Source: Epiperipatus broadwayi
Lineage: Eukaryota > Onychophora > Udeonychophora > Euonychophora > Peripatidae
Assembly: GCA_028023455.1 (NCBI GenBank)
Contig: JAQFVV010012674.1
Location: 55,001-119,000, forward strand
Direction: 5' to 3'
Length of the DNA stretch: 64,000 nucleotides
This document shows positions 39,872-53,155 of the stretch, piece after piece. Position 1 is the first letter of the stretch. Every line of letters starts with the position of its first letter. A program made the position numbers and the translations under genes. The notes beneath the pieces are model-generated. The model worked only from the letters and a program-made list of their open reading frames with translations. It was not told the DNA's origin and made no database searches.

Positions 39872-42229
39872 ATGGATAATCAAATTTGGATTTTACAAGA
39901 ATGGAAGCGAGTGTCAATGAGAATAATACGTCTAAAAGGTAGATTGCAATTTTTATATAATTGTAAAATGAGTCATATTTTCCCAAACTGTTGCAACGTT
40001 AAAATAAATAAGGAATGTAATTTGCAAGATACTAAAATACAAGATATTAAAATGATTATTTTACGGAATATAATTTGTCAATGCAAATGTTTTTTTGTTT
40101 AATCAGCATAAATATTTAAAGTGTTTAAATTATTTTATTAATCTTCATGATGTTGATGAATGGTTTAATTATAAAAGTCGATGTCAATATTATTTGAATA
40201 ACTACTATATAAAAATTTATAAAAAATTTAATCATAAAATTACGTTTCTATATAATAAAAATGTAAATAGGAGAAAAAATAGTAACTATGTCAATTTATC
40301 TAACATGGATATTGATTTTCAACAAGAATATATTTTGAATTATGGTTCTAAATACGTTGGTGGTATGTGGGTGGATAGTAATTTAGAGTTAAAAGCTGCT
40401 GTTGAACATTCTTTTAGTGTAATTAAATGTTCTCCTGAAATATCAAAGGAATTAATACAAAAAGTGAATGTTAAGAAATTTAAAAATAGAACTAATTGCA
40501 ATTGGAATTCGCATATATTTAGATTTAAAAACTTTCTTCATGATAACGATCTTGTTTGTTTAAAAGAAGATAAGGGTTTAAGGTTATGTCTTATGTCAAA
40601 ACTTGATTACTATGATAAAGTTTTAATTCAAATGGAAAAGCTTAAATTTAAACAAGTTGGAAAAATAAACATTGAAAATTTACGTGTAAAGTTTATTGAT
40701 GATATTTTAAAAAAAGCTAAAAAGAATAAATATATAGATGCTCATACGTATTATCGTCTTTATCCATCTGCTGCAATTTGTCCTAGAATTTTTTCGAATA
40801 TTAAACTACATAAACAAGATAAACCTTTAAGATTAATGATTGACTTTGGCGGATCATTTTACTATGAAACTTGTAGATTTATAGAAACATTATTAAAAGA
40901 TGTTCTTGGATTTGGAAAATATACTATTAATTCATCGTTTGATTTTGTAAAGAAAATTCAAAATATTAATATTAATAATAATGATAGTATTTGTACATTT
41001 GATATATGTGAGATGTACGGTTCAATAGATAGATTAAAATCTATAAAATTATATTAGATGCTTTAATGTTAAAAAAAGTTGATGTTAAAAAAGTAAAATT
41101 TGTAAATGATGTATTATATTTTATTGATAAAAATATATATGCTATATTTAATGAAAATTATTATAAAATGGATTACGGATGGCCTATGGGACTTCCTGTA
41201 GTTTCACAAATATGTAGTTTTGTGGTATCAAGATATGAAGATATAATTCTTAATACTAATATATATTGCCAAGGTATTAAAATTTATTACAGGTATGTTG
41301 ATGATGTTTTCGTTTGTGGAAGTTTAGATATTATAAATGTATTATTCAATGAATTAAATAATTTAGAAGGTTTAAAATGGAGTAAATCTTTTGAAGAAAA
41401 AAAGACAATTCAGTATTTAGATATTAAAGTTACACGTAATAAAAATAAATTAGATTATTGTATGGTAATAAAAGATATTGAAAAAAGAGGATATATTCCT
41501 TGGTATTCAAATGTGCCAATAGCACATAAATTATCCGGTTTAAAATCATTTTTATTTAGGAATAATAAATTATGTAAATATAGTTCTGATAAAATAAGTA
41601 ACATAAATGTATTTATTATGGATTTGTTAAATGTTGGATATGATCATAAATTAATTTATAATATTGTTACTAAGTTTAATAATAATAGAAATATTTTAGA
41701 TGCTATAGATATTGATAAAATAAAATATACTTGGATATCAATACCATTTATTTGTAATGAACAGGTTAAATTTATAAAACAGATATATAAAAATATATGT
41801 CGAGTTGCATTTTATACTACTCCTAATTTAAATAGATTAATAAATAATTCAAAAAATAGGTGTATTATTTTAAATCAAAGTTGTGCAATATATAAATGTC
41901 TATGTATTTGTGAAAAGGCATATATTGGGGAATCTCGATGTACATTGGAGAAAAGATCAAGGGTGCATTTGTTATTATATAAACGAGTGCAAAAATCAAG
42001 ACAAGAGAATGTTAGAAATGATGATGTATCACCATCAGTATTTTTTGATCATAATGTAACATGTAATTATGTTTTTGATTTTGATTTTAATAAAGTTAAA
42101 ATTCTGTGTATTGAAAGAAATAATAATAAACGCAAAATTAAAGAAGCTATGTTAATAAAAAGTGAAAAGCAACAGTTGATAAATAGACAGGCAGCCAATA
42201 TAAAAATTAATGAATTGTGGGAAAATTGA
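39872..42229 (+). pseudogene. PLE polyprotein (RT plus GIY-YIG), two homopolymer frameshifts
   Basis: The first ATG is at 39872 (MDNQIWILQEWKR); a TTG at 39761 opens the same frame further upstream. Frame 1 ends at 40102 just after a run of seven Ts (40090-40096). Removing one T would continue into the frame LFNQHKYLKCLNY. That second frame runs to 41057, where copy C has AAAA and copy B has AAAAA; the missing A breaks the frame. The third frame (41066-42229) holds motif B (PMGLPVVSQICS), YVDD and the endonuclease AIYKCLCICEKAYIGESRC, in which the Gly before Lys is Glu. The lesions sit only in homopolymers, so sequencing error is possible. Confidence 0.85.
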
Positions 42230-42392
42230 TGTATGACGTATTGCTTTTGTTTACATTTGTAACGGTTTTTTCTAATACAATTTGAGTCTAGTTGACAACG
42301 ACTACATAGATAGTTGAAAGTACTTCTATTAAATTGGTATATATTTGTTTAAAATATTGTTACTGTATTAATTATTGTATTGTTTTGAATAG

Positions 42393-42879
<487 letters not shown>

Positions 42880-43010
42880 CAAATCTCTCTATATAATAGC
42901 ATTTAGTTCAATGGATATAGAAGGTGTGTACTCAAAACCTCTATCTAATGCCTACTTATCCAATATCACCAAACTAGTTTCTAGCCTGAGATTTTCATCA
43001 GTGACAAATT
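42880..43010 (-). mobile_element. MITE family A, partial copy 4
   Basis: CCTACTTATCCAATATCACC, then AAACTAGTTTCTAGCCTGAG and CATCAGTGACA is the complement of the hammerhead-like half of copy 2 (25020-25085). Confidence 0.55.
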
Positions 43011-43259
43011 TAGGATATGAGGACAGTGCACATAGAAGTTTGGAACTAATGAAACTCTCCAACAGCCATGTTTTACTTCATTAGTTAACTATAAACCATT
43101 GAGACCAAAATGAAAACATAATAATGTTTTCACTTCAAGCCCATTAGCTTGTATAGTCATATAGATCTGAATTCATTTCAGCAACTAAACTTTTTGTTAT
43201 CTTTGATTCTTCATAAACCACATTCACCATAATCCTATTGAACAGAATTGATATTAAAC

Positions 43260-43595
43260 CAATAAATATCACAAGATTACCATTCTTTATGCTTAAACAA
43301 ATTGTTTCAACAGAGTTAAAACTCTCCATACAGTAGTACCACTCAGTGCAAACCAGAACAATCAATGAATACAGAAAGGTTTGTGTATAAAACCATATCT
43401 AGTGTTTACTTATTCAATATCCCCAGACTAGTTTCTAGCTCATGACTTCCATCAGTGAGCAATCTTGAATCTGATTGTACTACATCCATATATCTGGCTT
43501 GCACTGAATGACATTACTATATGAAGAGTTTTTCCTCTGTGTAAACAGATTGTGCAAGCATAGGATTGGTGATCATGTGTTGTTTAGTGATTTAA
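43260..43595 (-). mobile_element. MITE family A, copy 5 (longest)
   Basis: Left end ATTACCATTCTTTATGCTTA and right end GCAAGCATAGGATTGGTGAT are inverted copies. CTCCATACAGTAGTACCACT inside the left is inverted as AATGACATTACTATATGAAG inside the right. On the minus strand about 43461-43420 gives CTGATGG, a small hairpin with loop ATGA, GAAAC and GTC. At about 335 bp it is the most complete copy. Confidence 0.65.
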
Positions 43596-43829
43596 TACTA
43601 ATTCTTCCCAATAAGTTCATCATAACTGAGAATTATTAAAAAATCAAAGTCACCAAAAAGTATGGGTGCTGAACTGAGTTCAGATCTACATGACTATATA
43701 ACTAATGAACAATGAACTTGAATTAAAAACATTATTGTGCCTTTTATTTTGAACTCAAAGCTTTATACTTAGCTAATAAGTTACAAGTTGGCATCTGGAA
43801 GGTTGCATTAGATCCTAAAACCTAGTGCA

Positions 43830-44045
43830 GTGCTCTAAGATCCAAGACTCCACACTGATGAAAACCACAAGCAAGAGACTAGTTTGGGTATATTGGCTGA
43901 TTAGTCACTAAATAGGAACATTATGCATAAACTTTCCTGCAACCATTAATCTGGCTTGCATTGAGTAATGCTACTGTATGAAGAGATTTGCTTCTGTGTA
44001 AACAGATTGTGTAAGCATAAATAATGATTATGATGTGATGTTTAA
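43830..44045 (+). mobile_element. MITE family A, copy 6
   Basis: Contains CACTGATGAAAACCACAAGC, GAGACTAGTTTGGGTATATT and the right end CTGTGTAAACAGATTGTG then TAAGCATAAATAATGATTAT. The left end is not clear. Confidence 0.55.
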
Positions 44046-45394
44046 TGGCATTGAAAATATATTTGTCTTATTTATTTAGTTTAATTTTATTCTTAATTCT
44101 CAGTTGCAATGTTTATGTATTTATAATTTGAAACTGATGAACAATAGGTAACTGTACTTAATTTTATGCTTAGTGGTGATTTAAACAGTACAAGACAACA
44201 TGCTAAGACAATACTGAAAAAACTAATAGATAAAGTGATGATTCCTTTTTATTGAAAAGGAGTTTCTTATAAAATCACTACATAAATATTGACTTACAAA
44301 TTAATTTATAATAAATCAATTCATAATTTAAAACTCTTGTACTACTAGCTTGTTTTCATCTTTTTTAGTATTTTTTGTATTTTTAATTCCTTATTTGGTT
44401 CTGAAAGAGGAGGGCTGGGAGAGAAAAGGACAATAAAAAACAGTCAATTCTATGTTTTCTTTTCAAAATTGATTTCTTAATAAAAAAAATTAAAACAATA
44501 TAAATCGAAAGTGAAGTATTGGGTATTACAATTCTTTGTCAAATTAAAACATTTTAACAATATTAATGAAGAACACAAATTTTATGCTTTTTAAACCTAA
44601 TTTATAAAAACTACAAAAAAGATTTATTACAATGCATGAACATATTTTATTTTTATCCTATTTATTATATTTTTAAAACTATGTCATAACTATTTCAAAG
44701 TAAAGTGAATCTTAAATTTATCAATTACTTTTTCCAGTATTATTTTGTAATACTTTAACAGTTATTGTTTCAAAGAATCAATGAAAAACAAAATGGAATG
44801 TAGATTCTTGAGTCCATCAGTACCTAGAATTATATGTGAATAATTTTCAATCCCTGAATAGTCTATTATACTGACTTGATTATAAAATATATTTAAAGAA
44901 TTTAAAAAAATACAGATACAAGTCATAAAAAAGCAGTAAAGACATATACAGACAAGTAAGAAATGAACATTATTACCATAATCAACTGATGCAATTGAAA
45001 CACTGGTTACAGAAAAACTACCCAATGACATTAAAGAATGATGGGAAATTTATTATATCTTTAAAGTAATAAATACGTAATGTTCAACATAATATTAAAA
45101 TAAAAAAAAAATTATTTCTAAAATTAACTGCATCTGCTGCATAATATTAACATTGAGCAGTCAGAAGAAACTGCAAATGGAAAAGATAAACACAATGTAG
45201 TAAATAAAAAAAAAAAAAAGAAAATTAGCACTGCATATTCAATTTTTAAATAATGTCATTGAAATAAATTGTGAAAAGAATATTCAAATAATAAAATACA
45301 TTAGAGTCTATTAAAAATAATGATTTGAGAATTTATATATTCAGGAATCTACAAATATGTGATTAACATCGATGAAGATACAAAATAACTAGGT
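44046..45394. other. putative intron, no gene seen
   Basis: AT-rich. The minus-strand ORF at 44762-45031 has no recognisable content. Confidence 0.4.
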
Positions 45395-45558
45395 AGAAAG
45401 TTGATCTTTCAAAGTATTAGTTGACAAAGACTACAATGATAGTTGAATGCACCCCTAAGTAACGGTTATATTTTTTTGCAACACATTTTATTTACTGTAT
45501 TTTCTAATATTTATTTATATGTTTACTATTTTAAGGAAATACAGACATTAATTCATCT

Positions 45559-45560
<2 letters not shown>
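45395..45560 (+). mobile_element. PLE 3' tail
   Basis: CAAAGTATTAGTTGACAAAG, a GACTA...TAGTT hairpin and CCCCTAAGTAACG are followed by TTTACTGTATTTTCTAA and AAATACAGACATTAATTC. These match the ends at 33887-34040 and 42280-42400. No coding sequence. Confidence 0.65.
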
Positions 45561-45598
<38 letters not shown>

Positions 45599-45630
45599 AG
45601 ATGAATTATATATATATATATATATATATA
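45561..45630. repeat. (TA)n bordered by inverted copies of its flank
   Basis: AATTCATCTTATTATATATA is followed by (TA)n and then TATATAATAAGATGAATT, so the array lies at the centre of a palindrome; further (TA)n follows. Confidence 0.85.
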
Positions 45631-46524
45631 TTGTTTTAATAATCTTTAAACACATCTTCCATTCTTTAAACAAGCATATCATATTCATATAATTGGTACC
45701 CATTAATCACATAATTAATGAATACCAAACATATGAATAAAATATTTTTGTTTATATATATATATATATTGAAAATTACTATGCAATTGCAGTTCAATAA
45801 ACAATGCTATTTAATTCTAACGCTTATTAACAAATATGGTATTTTTATGTGAAAGGGCTTGAAACAAAATATAACATAGTTGTGGCTGCCCTATATTAAT
45901 ATAAAGATAATCTTATTATTAATTATCAGTATTTAGTTAAGCATCCATTATTCAAATTATTTACCAGAATTTAACATCTAATCAATAAGTATCAATAAAA
46001 TACCAAATATATTTCCACCTGAGATCATTATATTCTCTGATCATTATATTTGCCTTCATATTGAAAAAAAAAAAAGCTTTCAAAATATTTTCATTCTTTC
46101 ACTGCAATTTTTTTTTTATTATTTTATTTATTTTCTCCTAATGGCACATGCGAATAGATATTGTAATATTTCAGTATGTATATATATATTTCAGTGACTT
46201 AAAATGTAAGCATTGAAATATAATGGGGATTTTTTTATATAATAAACTAGATGAATCTAATTTTTATGGAATTGAAACAATTATTTAACCATGTTAGTGA
46301 AAGACGAAGTCATGTGACCTGTCACTAATAGTTATATTTATTTGGTATATCTTCAGATAAGATTTATCACACAAATATTACTATGTTTTAGATCATGTGG
46401 TTTCAACAATCACTTTCAGTTTTAATGGCTGATTTTCTGGTTGTCTGGTAATTTATCTAGTTTTTGCACAAATAATTTCCTTATATTTTAATAAACATAT
46501 ATATAATGTTTTTTTTTTTTACAG
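45631..46524. other. putative intron end, no gene seen
   Basis: AT-rich DNA. It ends in a strong acceptor: twelve Ts followed by ACAG at 46509-46524. Confidence 0.45.
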
Positions 46525-46545
46525 CAACCCCACCGTCTACAATCT
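46525..46545 (+). CDS. candidate micro-exon 5 (21 nt, phase 1)
   Basis: Preceded by a run of twelve Ts and ACAG, followed by the consensus donor GTAAGTTG. In phase 1 it encodes TPPSTI between split codons (incoming ACA Thr with exon 4, outgoing TCA Ser with the exon at 60423). It begins CAACC like exon 4. It has the best splice sites of the series and is the strongest single candidate. Confidence 0.65.
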
Positions 46546-46816
46546 GTAAGTTGATTCATATTTTTCTGATGTTAATTGTAAATATTTATCTAGGTTTATA
46601 AGTTCCATGTGAAATATCTACTTTTTGCCTTTAAATTTCACGATTTCTAAAATATAAATATATGATGTTTTATTGTCTGACAATCTTTTTGAAATAGCAA
46701 AATAGGCAAAAACACACAATTTTAAAATTTTCTTTAAAAAAAAAACAAATTAATTATGAAAGAGATAGATTTATACCTACTGTTTCGAATAGAGGTTGTA
46801 TATATAAACATTACAA

Positions 46817-46818
<2 letters not shown>

Positions 46819-46861
<43 letters not shown>
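46819..46861. repeat. (TA)n followed by tRNA-like scrap
   Basis: (TA)n, then GGGCTGATTTCAAACCCT (about 46870), which has a B-box look but no further tRNA structure. Confidence 0.6.
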
Positions 46862-46867
<6 letters not shown>

Positions 46868-47136
46868 CAGGGCTGATTTCAAACCCTCTTCTAAGTCATA
46901 GGGCGATACCACCGAGCATACATATAAACTGAAATCAAGCGTAATATTAAGTTAATTTTTTTTTCTCGTTGTTGTTTTGTATGTGTGTGTATATATATAT
47001 ATTTTAAGTAATAAATAAAAATAGATTGCAACATAAGAGGGATGGAGGATTATATAGTTTGCGCTCTTATATTTTGTTTATACGCGTGTTTATATTGCTG
47101 CATGAGTGAGTAAATGTAATAGTTTCATAAAAAGAA

Positions 47137-47510
47137 ATTGACTCCAAGATGGACGACTAAAGGAAAGATTTTAAAATTCTAAAAGATATGGAAATAAAAA
47201 ATTCAGAAAGTTATAGATCGCTATCTCAGAAAATAAAGCTGTTTTAATTTGGAAATAAATTGATTCCAAGATGGATGACTAAAGGAAAGATTTTACAAAT
47301 TCTAAAAGATATGTTAATTGCAAAAAAAGAATTCAGAAAGTTATAGATCACTATCTCAAAAAATAAAGCTATTTTAATTTAAAAATAAATTGATTCCAAG
47401 AAGGTCGACTAAGGAAAGATTTTACAAATTGTAAAAGATAAGTTAATTGCAAAGAAACGACCTGAAAAGTTGCAGATTGCTATCTCAAGACAAAGCTGGT
47501 TTAATTAATA
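47137..47510. repeat. three tandem units of about 122-127 bp
   Basis: ATTGACTCCAAGATGGACGA (47137), ATTGATTCCAAGATGGATGA (about 47259) and ATTGATTCCAAGAAGGTCGA (about 47386) start three diverged units. Each contains GGAAAGATTTTA and TATAGATC-like or GCAGATTGC segments. Confidence 0.85.
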
Positions 47511-47759
47511 AAAGAAAATGTTATAAATAAAAGACAATGGATGGTCAAGTGTAGATCTCAAGGTAAAATTGAAATTCCTGAACATAAATAAAAACAAAGA
47601 AAAGAAAAGTTATTGAAAAGATTTTCTATTTGCAAACTATGTGGTTTAATTAAAAAGATGAGAACAATAGCATGATTAATTAGAGTTAGAAAGCTGAAAT
47701 TTGAAGGGGATTCTAGAACTGTGACTGCCACGAGCAGTATCAAAGGAAAATTAGTAAAA

Positions 47760-48018
47760 GAAAAAAAAGTTTATATATCTTAAAATCATGAACAGGCTGG
47801 GGTAGAAGAAAAGAACAGACCAGGCTCTGCCATCCATCCTGTGAAGATACCATCATTGCTGTCCATGTAGGAGTGAAACTCTCCCTAAATTATGGAACAA
47901 ACAGCATTCACTGGATGCCATTGATTACTTTATGGAAGCCTACAAAAGAAAGAAATCATTTACTCATAATATTGCAGCACGAAGCCAGTGGAAAACTACC
48001 ATTAATCTATACCCAGGT
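47760..48018 (+). other. GC-richer non-repeat patch with short open frame
   Basis: About 65 codons are open after a TGA near 47789, up to CAG|GTGAGA at 48017. No domain is recognised and the phase does not fit the micro-exon chain. It may be an unrelated transposon scrap. Confidence 0.25.
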
Positions 48019-48787
48019 GAGATAAAGTAGGTAACTCAAATATTTTCATAAATGACAGTAACCTCTTGAATGAGAACATATCTCAGTAAAATAATGTGTA
48101 AAAGAGTTAAAAGTAAATAAAGAGACTGTTGAAATAACGCTCTATATAACTATATGCCTAAATAGACAAGATAATGTCTGATTGCAGTTATTTTTCATGC
48201 TAAGATGTATATGTTTTGTTTGTTAGATTTATGAACTTATGCGAGTGTGTATTTACATGCTGGCCATTTAAGTATTTGGGCACAAACCAATATCCAATTA
48301 TGGGATTCTATTGTTTTTTTTTCTTTTTTGTATTAATAAATATTAAGTAGTGTTTTAAATATAATTGTGTGTGTTTAGTGTTAATTTCTTAGAGTAGCAT
48401 AAAGAACAAAAAAAAAGTAAAATGAATCATTTATGCACTCCATGCACATTTGATCTGTTCCCTCCACCTCTTTCCCATGGTCAATGACCACTACTCCTGA
48501 GTGAGCTATCCAGCGGTATAAGCTCTATCCACTAGAAATAGATACTCATTCTCTCCCAGTATAATTCTTACTTACTCGTAAGTAAGATTGGCGCTTGGAG
48601 TCAAATTGATGTCCATAAATATGCTGGGTGAGTAATAAGAGTACATTGCAGAACCAACTATATATATATATATATGTTCACATCATAATTTTCGTTTATA
48701 GAAAAAGAGCAGAAACTTAGATTTGAAGTACGTAATAAACATATACCACCTATATACATGTTTATGCCGGGTACAAACAGTTACAAT

Positions 48788-48853
<66 letters not shown>

Positions 48854-49022
48854 CTTTGGAGAGTGATTAAACTTTTTATTTTCTATGTTACTTTTTAACT
48901 GATTTATATATCATATTATATATTTAGAATTTAAAAAATCAAAAAAATTATATTTAAATAGAGTTAATTATTATATTTAATCTTTCATATGCAAAACATA
49001 TAGAATCACGTGCATGCGCGCG

Positions 49023-49053
<31 letters not shown>

Positions 49054-50732
49054 GACAACCATGTTTCAAAACTCCAAATTATGTTTTTCCATTTATAAAT
49101 AGTTGTAAAATATAATTTTAAAAAATCACATTATCTTTTTCTTATGATAGAGGAACATTAACACGAGCACACCTATGAGCTAATATTTTGGCCAAACTCA
49201 AATAGTCTACAAAATTATTAATTAAAAAACTAAAAGTGAAAATAAAGATTATTTTTCAAGATTCCTTTGTAATATTTTAGAGTTAATTTTGAGAATGGCT
49301 AGTGGAATTTGGATAAAATATTAATTATTGTTGTTTATAAATAAATTTGGTTACATATAAATATATACGTATTGATAGGTACGTAGCTAAATAGACAAAT
49401 AACAGAATAGACTATCATATATATATATATATATGGATTGATAGAAAGATAAATTGATATATATATATATATATTTCTGGATTGATAGAAAGATAAATTG
49501 ATATATATATATAGACAGAAAAGTATCTAGATAGAAAGATAGAAGTATATATGATAAAACGAGAACTGATAATAACACCTTTGCCACATATATTAAAATT
49601 TACAACTCTTAACTTTTAAAACTGATAGAAAAACTAATGTTAAGATTGCTCTGAAAATATCTTTGAAAAGAAAATATTACATTTAAATATAACATAAAAA
49701 TGATATATCTACTGGAAATGCCTTGGTAGCCAATTTATACAAAATTTAACTATCTTATGACTAAATTCTTTCCCTGTATAGATTTCACCCTACTTTACTT
49801 TTAAATAGATTTCATAGTAATTCTCAATGCATAATTGAGAATGATATTGCTGATGATATATGCACTGGATTGCCAAATTTGTCATGCCAGGCAATCTGAC
49901 TAAACATGGACAAACACAATAATAAAATTTTACAGCATAGTAATCCATATCATCAGTCAAAAGGTAATACTAGCACGCATACCTTTTTTGTTTTTGAAGA
50001 CGAAGAAAACCTTTTTTTAACCTAATAATATAACAATCATTTATCTGGGGGAAAAGTATAAAATAAATAAATGAAAGTGGTTCAGCAAGTAATCAATGTA
50101 AAATACAACAGTAATGAAGGAAACTAATAGGATTTTGTTTAACAAAGCTAGTATATTAGTTTACTAGGAATAATATAATAAAATGGTTGCTGTATTAAAT
50201 TTCAACCTCGCTGATTGGCCTTGGCTATTGTAAATATTAATCCTCAGATAATTTTCAGTTATTCACACGTTCTTATAGAATAGAATTTGAGATTTCATTA
50301 GTTATATATTTTCGAGTTTTATGCATGACTACTTGTCAGTATCAACCACCTACATATTCATTGGTTTGACTGGTCCAAATACTAAAAAAAAAAAAAAAAA
50401 ATTAAAAAATACTGTAGATATAAATTTTGCAACAATATACAAAACAGTCTGGGTAACCCAAATATTTCCATATAATCAACACCAAATTCATGGTAATGTG
50501 AATTTTTGCAATGCTGTATTTATAACTTCTACAATAACCATTTTTTTCCTGAAATATTTAAGCTACATGCTTATATCTCTTCAACATATTCTATTTGTAG
50601 CATATCCCCAATACAAACAATTAATGTTGCAACTCTTTAGAATTTCTATGAATTAATCTTTAAAAAAGTTAGTGGGTCTACCTGTCCAAACAAAAACCAT
50701 GCTCAGGTTCATTATAATTTTTTTAATATAGG
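48019..50732. other. no gene; several microsatellites
   Basis: (TA)n at 48660-48675 and 48789-48851, (CA)n-(TA)n at 49022-49053, and short (TA)n with ATAGATAGA flanks at 49417-49514. The ORF at 50321-50656 has no recognisable content. Confidence 0.45.
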
Positions 50733-50865
50733 GGATTGGAAGTCAGACTTTCAAACCCTTTCACTATTCACACTATGCTTGTATGTGGTCATGTGTATCA
50801 GTCGTATGAGATTGTTGGAATAGTGATAGGGCTTGAAAGTCTGAGTTCAAACCCCCATATTTACA
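50733..50865. repeat. short inverted repeat, MITE-like
   Basis: GGGATTGGAAGTCAGACTTT then CAAACCCTTTCACTATTC is inverted as GAATAGTGATAGGGCTTGAA then AGTCTGAGTTCAAACCCCC. The arms are about 40 bp with a centre of about 50 bp. Confidence 0.65.
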
Positions 50866-51428
50866 ATGAGTATTCAGGTTTAAGAGTACAAGGTCTTTGA
50901 ATTATTTTAAATAAAATTGTCTAGGGTTCAATTCGTTTTACATATCATATAATGCTAAATTGTCCATTCACTTTACTACTGTTACACAATGCTTTATTAA
51001 CTACAATTTTTTACAGTTTACAGTTTCCATTGTCACAACAATCTTCAGAACTTTACATCTCCAAGCCTTAACTTTAAATTCAAATCTTAAAAATTTATCA
51101 TTTTACATATCCAATGAAGATGTGATTTTATAGTAATGGACTGCTTAATATTATTTCCAGAAAGTTGAACAATATATTTGTTGATTGTATATCTTATCAT
51201 TGTATTTTGAAAATTTTACCTAACAAGCATTTTTCAATGTTTTCCTACTATATAAACAGGATATCCAAATCTTATTTCCATACAGTACATTGGGTAAAAT
51301 AACACTTTTATGTAAATGTAATTTATTGGAGATAGTAATTTAATTATTCTGCAACAAAATATCCTTTTTTAACTCGTTGCAAGCAGCATCACATTGAAAT
51401 ATGTGTTACACCTCAACAATCAAATTAA

Positions 51429-51451
51429 TTTTTTTATTTAGAAAGCTACCA

Positions 51452-51493
<42 letters not shown>

Positions 51494-51507
51494 CTAAATA
51501 AAATAAA

Positions 51508-51573
<66 letters not shown>

Positions 51574-51590
51574 TTTACATTCTCAAATTG
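51429..51590. repeat. two (TA)n arrays, each bordered by inverted flanks
   Basis: TTTATTTAGAAA before the first array is inverted as TTTCTAAATAAA after it (51490-51502). AAACCAATATATA before the second array is inverted as TATATTGGTTT after it (about 51566-51577). Confidence 0.85.
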
Positions 51591-52098
51591 ATAACAATTC
51601 AAGCTAAATATTGTTAAGAATTTTTTTCCACATAATTTAATAAAAATAACTTCTGTTTATTGAGCAATAATTTTATATGCTGCAGTCACAACATTAAATT
51701 TAAACTGTTAAGGATCACACACTTATCACCATAGAGCAAATCTTAATTTTAAAAAAATCGAAATTCTTGTATTTGCTCATAATCGATTCAAACTTAATGT
51801 TTTACTACCAAATTTATATGGCATCTTAATTGTTGAAGTATTATATATATTATGACAGGCACACTTCATATGGTCAAGCATCAGATGGTATTATATATGC
51901 AAATGGCCGAGAATATGTGATAAAGCCATTAAAAGGGAGGGTACAAATCATCTATACAAATTAAAATTAAGTCTGGTTATAAAATAAGTGAGAGATGTCT
52001 GTGGATATATTATATACTCGCACACACAAGAAAAGCCAATAGTTAGGGCTTATAATATATACTTTTATGTATAATCATATTAGCTATATGCTTATAAT

Positions 52099-52106
52099 AT
52101 AATTTT
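52099..52106. repeat. left 8-bp target-site duplication
   Basis: ATAATTTT immediately before the left arm of the foldback element; the same eight bases follow the right arm at 56997-57004. Confidence 0.75.
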
Positions 52107-52249
52107 GGTGTCGATTTAGTATGCGCTCACGGCCGCCATTTTGAATTACAAGAACCACCCAAACTATGCTGAAACATCCAACCGATAAATGACATCACTC
52201 AAAATGGCCATTTTCGTAGGAAAAAAAACAAAAATCGGAATTTTCATAT

Positions 52250-52440
52250 TAGTCAATCACGTGACTAAAATGGTAAAACATAAAAATCTTAATTTTCATT
52301 AAAAAAATCACGTGATTAAAATATTAAAACACAAAAATCACAATTTTCATAAAAAAAATCACGTGATTAAAATATTAAAACACAAAAATAGCAATTTTAA
52401 TTTTAAAAAAAATCACGTGATTAAAATATTAAAACACAAA
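52250..52440. repeat. tandem units with CACGTG in foldback left arm
   Basis: Four units of about 50 bp each contain ATCACGTGAYTAAAAT and AAAACACAAAAAT (CACGTG near 52257, 52308, 52360 and 52413). The right arm has four related units at 56680-56840, of which two keep CACGTG and two read CACATG. Confidence 0.85.
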
Positions 52441-52593
52441 ATCGTATATGCCAAAAGATTATAACTTATAAAATCTGAATGCTAAAAATGGTAAAAAATA
52501 ATGATGAAAAGATTTTAAGCAATAATTATATTTTCATTCACTTATAGAAATGGAATCACAAGACCAAAAAGGCGGTAAAGATCTTGAATACAC

Positions 52594-53155
52594 AAAATCA
52601 TAAATGCTATAAACCCAAGCATTGATAGCAAATCTCAAAAAATTAAAAACGCTATAAATCTAAGCATTGTAATAGCAAATCTCAAAAAATTAAAAATGCT
52701 ATAAATCTAAGCATTGTAATAGCAAATCTCAAAAATTAAAAACGCTATAAATGTAAGCATTGTAATAGCAAATCTCAAAAAATTAAAAACGCTATCTCAA
52801 AAATTAAAAACGCTATAAATCTAAGCATTGTAATAGCAAATCTCAAAAAATTAAAAACGCTATAAACCTAAGCATTGTAATAGCAAATCTCAAAAAATTA
52901 AAAATGCTATAAATCTAAGCATTGTAATAGCAAATCTCAAAAAATTAAAAAATCAAAAACACTATAAATCCAAGCATTGTAATAGCAAATCTCAAAAAAT
53001 TAAAAACGCTATAAATCTAAGCATTCCAAGCATTGATAGCAAATCTCAAAAAATTAAAAATGCTATAAATCTAAGCATTGTAATAGCAAATCTCAAAAAA
53101 TCAAAAACACTATAAATCCAAGCATTGTAATAGTAAATCTCAAAAAATTAACGTA
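52594..53155. repeat. about 45-bp tandem array in foldback left arm
   Basis: About twelve units of CGCTATAAATCTAAGCATTG then TAATAGCAAATCTCAAAAAA, with small length changes. The right arm holds only three or four units (about 55925-56125), so the arms differ in copy number. Confidence 0.9.

Noticed and set aside
47790-48017. 65-codon open frame ending at CAG|GTGAGA
   Set aside because: No recognised domain, phase 0 donor, and no acceptor with a pyrimidine tract. Kept only as an unexplained patch.
52594-53155. CRISPR-like regular array
   Set aside because: The units are head-to-tail copies without unique spacers and lie inside an inverted arm of a transposon in a eukaryotic genome.
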